Of a stretch of DNA of 64,000 nt, positions 63,921 to 64,000 are shown piece by piece. The notes beneath the pieces are model-generated. The model saw only the letters and a list, made by a program, of their open reading frames with translations. It had not been told where the DNA came from and searched no databases. A program made the position numbers and the translations under genes. The stretch is from Lacrimispora xylanisolvens (GTDB lineage Bacteria > Bacillota > Clostridia > Lachnospirales > Lachnospiraceae): NCBI RefSeq assembly GCF_002934545.1, contig NZ_PTJA01000001.1, positions 1-64,000 of the forward strand. Direction: 5' to 3'. How positions within the stretch are numbered: the stretch's first letter is position 1; each line of letters begins with the position of its first letter.

Positions 63921-64000
63921 TTGTTTGGAGTATCCGGTTACGAGCGATGACCGGTGCCGGGAAGTCTTTTTGTAGTACAAAGATTTACCCATAGGGCACC

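Noticed and set aside
63718-63975. 85-residue frame at the right edge
   Set aside because: It lies on the cobalamin riboswitch and has no independent coding support.

Overview
The window looks like the chromosome of an anaerobic, spore-forming, motile Firmicute of the Lachnospiraceae type (Lacrimispora / Clostridium saccharolyticum-like). This rests on protein style and gene content: xylose isomerase, BspA-type leucine-rich repeats, cell-wall-binding repeat proteins, a LysM-GH18 spore-type hydrolase, flagellin next to CsrA, and several four-peptidoglycan-binding or ECF-type proteins. Strong Shine-Dalgarno sequences (GGAGG) and moderate AT bias fit. No rRNA operon, intact tRNA or CRISPR array was seen.

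Region by region. 1-3750 is the right end of an integrated filamentous (inovirus-like) prophage: leftward genes for small DNA-binding and membrane proteins, a GC-rich multi-hairpin region resembling a single-strand origin/packaging region, and a clear pVIII-like major coat protein. A divergent repressor with two palindromic operators lies beside an Fst/par-like type I toxin-antitoxin locus. The element ends in the 3' half of a tRNA-Lys(CTT) gene that serves as attachment site. 3751-4578 is a graveyard of older insertions: a second decayed tRNA remnant, a HEPN-like gene fragment and a broken copy of the toxin locus. 4579-7321 is a divergent xylose regulator/isomerase pair. 8164-14451 is the complete F1Fo ATP synthase operon (atpBEFHAGDC). 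14646-25506 holds a chemoreceptor, ZIP metal transporter, NlpC/P60 lipoprotein, MATE exporter, a two-component system and two cell-envelope proteins.

25648-35558 is the most unusual part. A DtxR-like operator and an AraC regulator head a co-directional cluster encoding a ferric-chelate-type binding lipoprotein, an ABC-exporter-fold half transporter, two FecCD permeases and an ATPase. These are followed directly by a NifH-like reductase and two nitrogenase component-1-like proteins. Ligand patterns argue for a DPOR-like [4Fe-4S] reductase with no FeMo-cofactor site. The simplest model is import of a metal chelate or tetrapyrrole followed by ATP-driven reduction in the cytosol; the substrate is unknown.

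35739-43880 contains GNAT and VOC enzymes, DUF1847, an orphan LarE, and a BspA/VWA/MoxR-AAA module; two copies of a covarying ~150-base intergenic repeat lie here. 44019-47730 has a tyrosine recombinase beside a 28-30 bp dif-like palindrome, then csrA and flagellin with a CsrA-type hairpin in the flagellin leader. 47898-57055 carries a zinc-ribbon protein, nitroreductase, a translationally coupled MBL/ThrE/PyrC run, an unknown tail-anchored protein and a polar amino-acid ABC transporter. 57203-64000 carries HicAB, a lipoprotein, an ABC-F ATPase with a possible leader peptide, a chitinase-like GH18 protein, ECF genes cbiQ-cbiO, and at the edge a cobalamin riboswitch whose gene lies outside the window.
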